From Alphaproteobacteria bacterium (GTDB taxonomy: Bacteria > Pseudomonadota > Alphaproteobacteria > Caulobacterales > Aquidulcibacteraceae), in the NCBI GenBank assembly GCA_030430715.1, contig JAUIJZ010000005.1:1-64000 (forward strand): 64,000 nt of DNA, written 5' to 3'. Below the pieces are notes generated by a model that worked only from the letters and a program-made list of their open reading frames with translations, was not told the origin of the DNA and searched no databases. The translations under genes and the position numbers were made by a program. Below, piece after piece: positions 61,804 through 64,000 of this stretch (its first letter is position 1; every line of letters begins with the position of its first letter).

Positions 61804-63356
61804 GCAAAACCCAAGACAACAAAGACCGCATATTCATCTTCGACACCACCATGCGCGACGGCGAGCAATCGCCTGGCGCGGCCATGTCGCTGGACAACAA
61901 AATTGAGTTAGGCCGCCTGCTCGACCAAATCGGCGTCGACATCATCGAAGCCGGTTTTCCTGCTTCGTCGGTCGGTGATTTCGAAGCGGTGAAAGCCGTT
62001 GCCAGCATTTGCGAGAACGCCACCGTCGCGGGGCTGTCGCGCGCAAACGAAAAGGACATTCGCCGCTGCGCCGAGGCAGTTCGTCACGCCAAACGCGGCC
62101 GCATTCACACATTCATCTCCACCTCGCCGATCCATCGCAAGCACAAGCTGCAGATGGAAGCTCATCAGGTTTTAGAGCATGTCACTTCTAGCGTGACCTT
62201 AGCACGCAGCTTGGTGGATGACGTCGAATGGAGCGCAGAGGACGCCACTCGAACTGAGCGCGATTTCCTGAAGCAATGCGTTGAGGCCGCGATCAAAGCC
62301 GGCGCCGGCACCATCAATATCCCGGATACGGTCGGTTATTCCTATCCAGACGAGTATTCGGAATTGATCAAAGATTTGATCACTAACGTGCCCGGCGCCG
62401 ACAAAGTGATCTTCTCAACCCACTGCCACAATGATTTGGGGCTGGCCGTCGCTAATTCCTTGGCGGGCGTGCGCGCGGGCGCACGTCAGATTGAGTGCTC
62501 AATCAACGGCATGGGCGAGCGCGCCGGCAATGCGGCCTTGGAAGAAATCGTCATGGCCATGCGTGTGCGTGGCGATGCAATGCCTTTTGAAACACGCGTT
62601 GATTCCCCGCAACTGACCCGTATCAGCCAGGCCGTTTCGCGCATCACCGGATTTCCGATCCAATACAACAAGGCCATTGTCGGTAAGAATGCGTTCAGCC
62701 ACGAAAGCGGTATCCATCAAGATGGCATGCTGAAAAACGCGCAAACTTACGAGATCATGCGCCCCGAGGATGTCGGCCAAGGCCATACTAATCTGGTGAT
62801 GGGCAAGCTGTCCGGAAAGCATGCCTTCAAGAAGAAGCTGGAGGAATTAGGCTACACGCTGAGCGACAACGGCTTGATCGACGCCTTCGTCCGCTTCAAG
62901 GATCTGTGCGACCGCAAGAAGCAAGTGTTTGATGAGGACATCATCGCTCTTGTCGACGACCAAATCGCGCATGCAGACGACGCCATACAGGTCGCGCGCC
63001 TACGCGTTGTCGCTGGCACCGACGGCCCGCAAACGGCGGAAATTGACCTAAAGGTCGATGGTGAAAACATCTGGAAGACGGCGCGTGGCAATGGCCCCGT
63101 CGATGCGATCTTCAATGCGATCCGCGCGGCCGCGCCACACGAGGCGGTTTTGGAACTCTACCAAGTTCAAGCCGTCACAGAAGGCACCGACGCACAGGCT
63201 ACTGTGAACGTGCGTTTATCCGCCAACGGCCGTTCTGCTTCAGGGCGTGCTGCCGATGCGGATACGCTGGTCGCCAGCGCCCGCGCATATGTTGCCGCGC
63301 TCAACCGCCTGCAAGCGGTGACGGGCGTGCGCAGCGGAGGCGTCAATGTCGCCTAA
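61791..63356 (+). CDS. leuA: 2-isopropylmalate synthase
   Basis: The product is 521 residues. The catalytic domain has [32 protein letters not shown] and [17 protein letters not shown] long C-terminal regulatory domain (from about 390) is the LeuA dimer/leucine-binding part. It condenses acetyl-CoA with ketoisovalerate, the first leucine step, and is feedback inhibited by leucine. Its start overlaps the putative leader ORF and its stop overlaps leuC by 11 bases. Confidence 0.95.
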   Translation: MSSVSKTQDNKDRIFIFDTTMRDGEQSPGAAMSLDNKIELGRLLDQIGVDIIEAGFPASSVGDFEAVKAVASICENATVAGLSRANEKDIRRCAEAVRHAKRGRIHTFISTSPIHRKHKLQMEAHQVLEHVTSSVTLARSLVDDVEWSAEDATRTERDFLKQCVEAAIKAGAGTINIPDTVGYSYPDEYSELIKDLITNVPGADKVIFSTHCHNDLGLAVANSLAGVRAGARQIECSINGMGERAGNAALEEIVMAMRVRGDAMPFETRVDSPQLTRISQAVSRITGFPIQYNKAIVGKNAFSHESGIHQDGMLKNAQTYEIMRPEDVGQGHTNLVMGKLSGKHAFKKKLEELGYTLSDNGLIDAFVRFKDLCDRKKQVFDEDIIALVDDQIAHADDAIQVARLRVVAGTDGPQTAEIDLKVDGENIWKTARGNGPVDAIFNAIRAAAPHEAVLELYQVQAVTEGTDAQATVNVRLSANGRSASGRAADADTLVASARAYVAALNRLQAVTGVRSGGVNVA

Positions 63357-64000
63357 CGAACCGCGCACGACGCCCAAAACGCTGTTCGACAAAGTATGGG
63401 AGTCCAGAATCGTCACGCCGGAAACGTCGGACGCCCCTGGCCTGCTTTATGTCGATTTGCATCTCATTCACGAAGTCACAAGCCCGCAGGCGTTTGCGGA
63501 AATCGAATCGCGCGGCCTGAAAGTGCGCCGTCCCGACCGAACCTTCGGAACACTCGATCACTCGACGCCAACATTGCCGCCAAACGCGCAAGGGCTTCGT
63601 CCTTACGTGACCAAACAGGCCGAGAGCCAAGTCGAAACGCTGGAGCGCAATTGCGCCAAGCATGGCATCACGCTCGCAGGCTGGGACAGCGACGATCGCG
63701 GCATCGTGCACGTTATGGCGCCCGAGCTAGGCCTTACTCAGCCAGGGCAAGTCGTTGTGTGCGGCGATAGCCACACCGCCACGCACGGTGCTTTCGGCGC
63801 CATCGCATTTGGCATTGGCACATCTGAAGTGGGCCACGTGCTCGCAACGCAATGTCTCTTGCAGCGTAAGCCTAAGCGCATGCGCGTGACGGTCGATGGC
63901 AATCTGCGGCCCGGCGTATCGGCGAAAGACATGGCGCTCGCCATCATCGCTGAAATCGGCTTCGGCGGCGGCTCCGGCTATGCACTCGAATATGCCGGCG
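63346..64000 (+). CDS. leuC: 3-isopropylmalate dehydratase large subunit (3' end outside window)
   Basis: The frame opens at ATG 63346 with GGAGG 5 bases upstream and runs to the right edge (218 codons). The product begins [23 protein letters not shown] (in parts) and has [34 protein letters not shown] and [33 protein letters not shown] (in parts), all LeuC/aconitase-family motifs. The first Fe-S cysteine would be expected in the CGDSHT region; the other two lie beyond the edge. It overlaps the leuA stop by 11 bases. Confidence 0.94.
   Translation, partial: MSPNEPRTTPKTLFDKVWESRIVTPETSDAPGLLYVDLHLIHEVTSPQAFAEIESRGLKVRRPDRTFGTLDHSTPTLPPNAQGLRPYVTKQAESQVETLERNCAKHGITLAGWDSDDRGIVHVMAPELGLTQPGQVVVCGDSHTATHGAFGAIAFGIGTSEVGHVLATQCLLQRKPKRMRVTVDGNLRPGVSAKDMALAIIAEIGFGGGSGYALEYAG

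Overview
This window looks like chromosomal DNA of an aerobic, GC-rich alphaproteobacterium. The best fit is the Caulobacterales/Hyphomonadaceae neighbourhood, and that placement is an inference. Supporting signs are a tRNA-His without a base at position -1 and with A73, a DUF2336 protein, a TrpR/YerC-type gene heading the his operon, sulfite reduction through a DUF934/CysH/CysI/siroheme operon, BamB next to Der, and PBP1-type and RND envelope genes. I see no integrase, transposase, CRISPR array or rRNA. Coding density is very high and most operon junctions overlap by 1-11 bases.

Layout. 1-4.1 kb: a Bax-inhibitor-1 membrane protein (cut by the left edge), a bifunctional penicillin-binding protein and a proline-rich N-acetylmuramidase, then tRNA-Thr(UGU). 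4.6-9.0 kb: an oxidative cluster with an Fgd-like F420-dependent dehydrogenase, a TetR regulator, a cytochrome P450 with an extra C-terminal domain, its [2Fe-2S] ferredoxin and a lipoprotein cytochrome c. 9-13.3 kb: an RND efflux pump (permease and adaptor). 13.3-20.8 kb: mixed genes, namely a secreted hypothetical, a class II aldolase, NAD kinase, an Hpt protein, a degenerate EAL-like protein, DUF2336, a lytic transglycosylase, ThiO and a protein with RyR-like repeats. 21-28.7 kb: a two-gene ATP-grasp/Mur-ligase unit that appears to start at AUU, tRNA-His, and a small cryptic biosynthetic cluster (ANL ligase, carrier protein, SDR, stand-alone condensation domain, MFS exporter).

28.7-43.2 kb: housekeeping genes, including glutathione peroxidase, a thioredoxin-fold protein, QueE, RadA, CvpA, PurF, an SDR, a BaiN-type flavoprotein, Der, BamB, a YfgM-like TPR protein, PanB, two glutathione transferases, YffB and ferredoxin-NADP reductase. 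43.2-48.5 kb: a sulfate-assimilation operon (cysI, a DUF934-cysH fusion, cobA, cysG N-domain) with a LysR gene upstream. 48.6-56.1 kb: a complete his operon of nine genes in which every junction overlaps. Its hisB is fused to a truncated, lysine-less HisC-like domain. 56.2-64.0 kb: a divergent branched-chain amino acid operon (ilvD-ilvC-ilvB-ilvH-leuA-leuC, running off the right edge). It is preceded by a leader peptide, antiterminator and terminator, and there is a second Leu-codon leader ORF in front of leuA.

The most unusual items are the pseudo-aminotransferase/HisB fusion, the condensation-domain cluster beside the AUU-started ATP-grasp/Mur-ligase pair, the Fgd homologue, the P450 fusion, and the two nested leader-peptide control regions of the ilv-leu operon.
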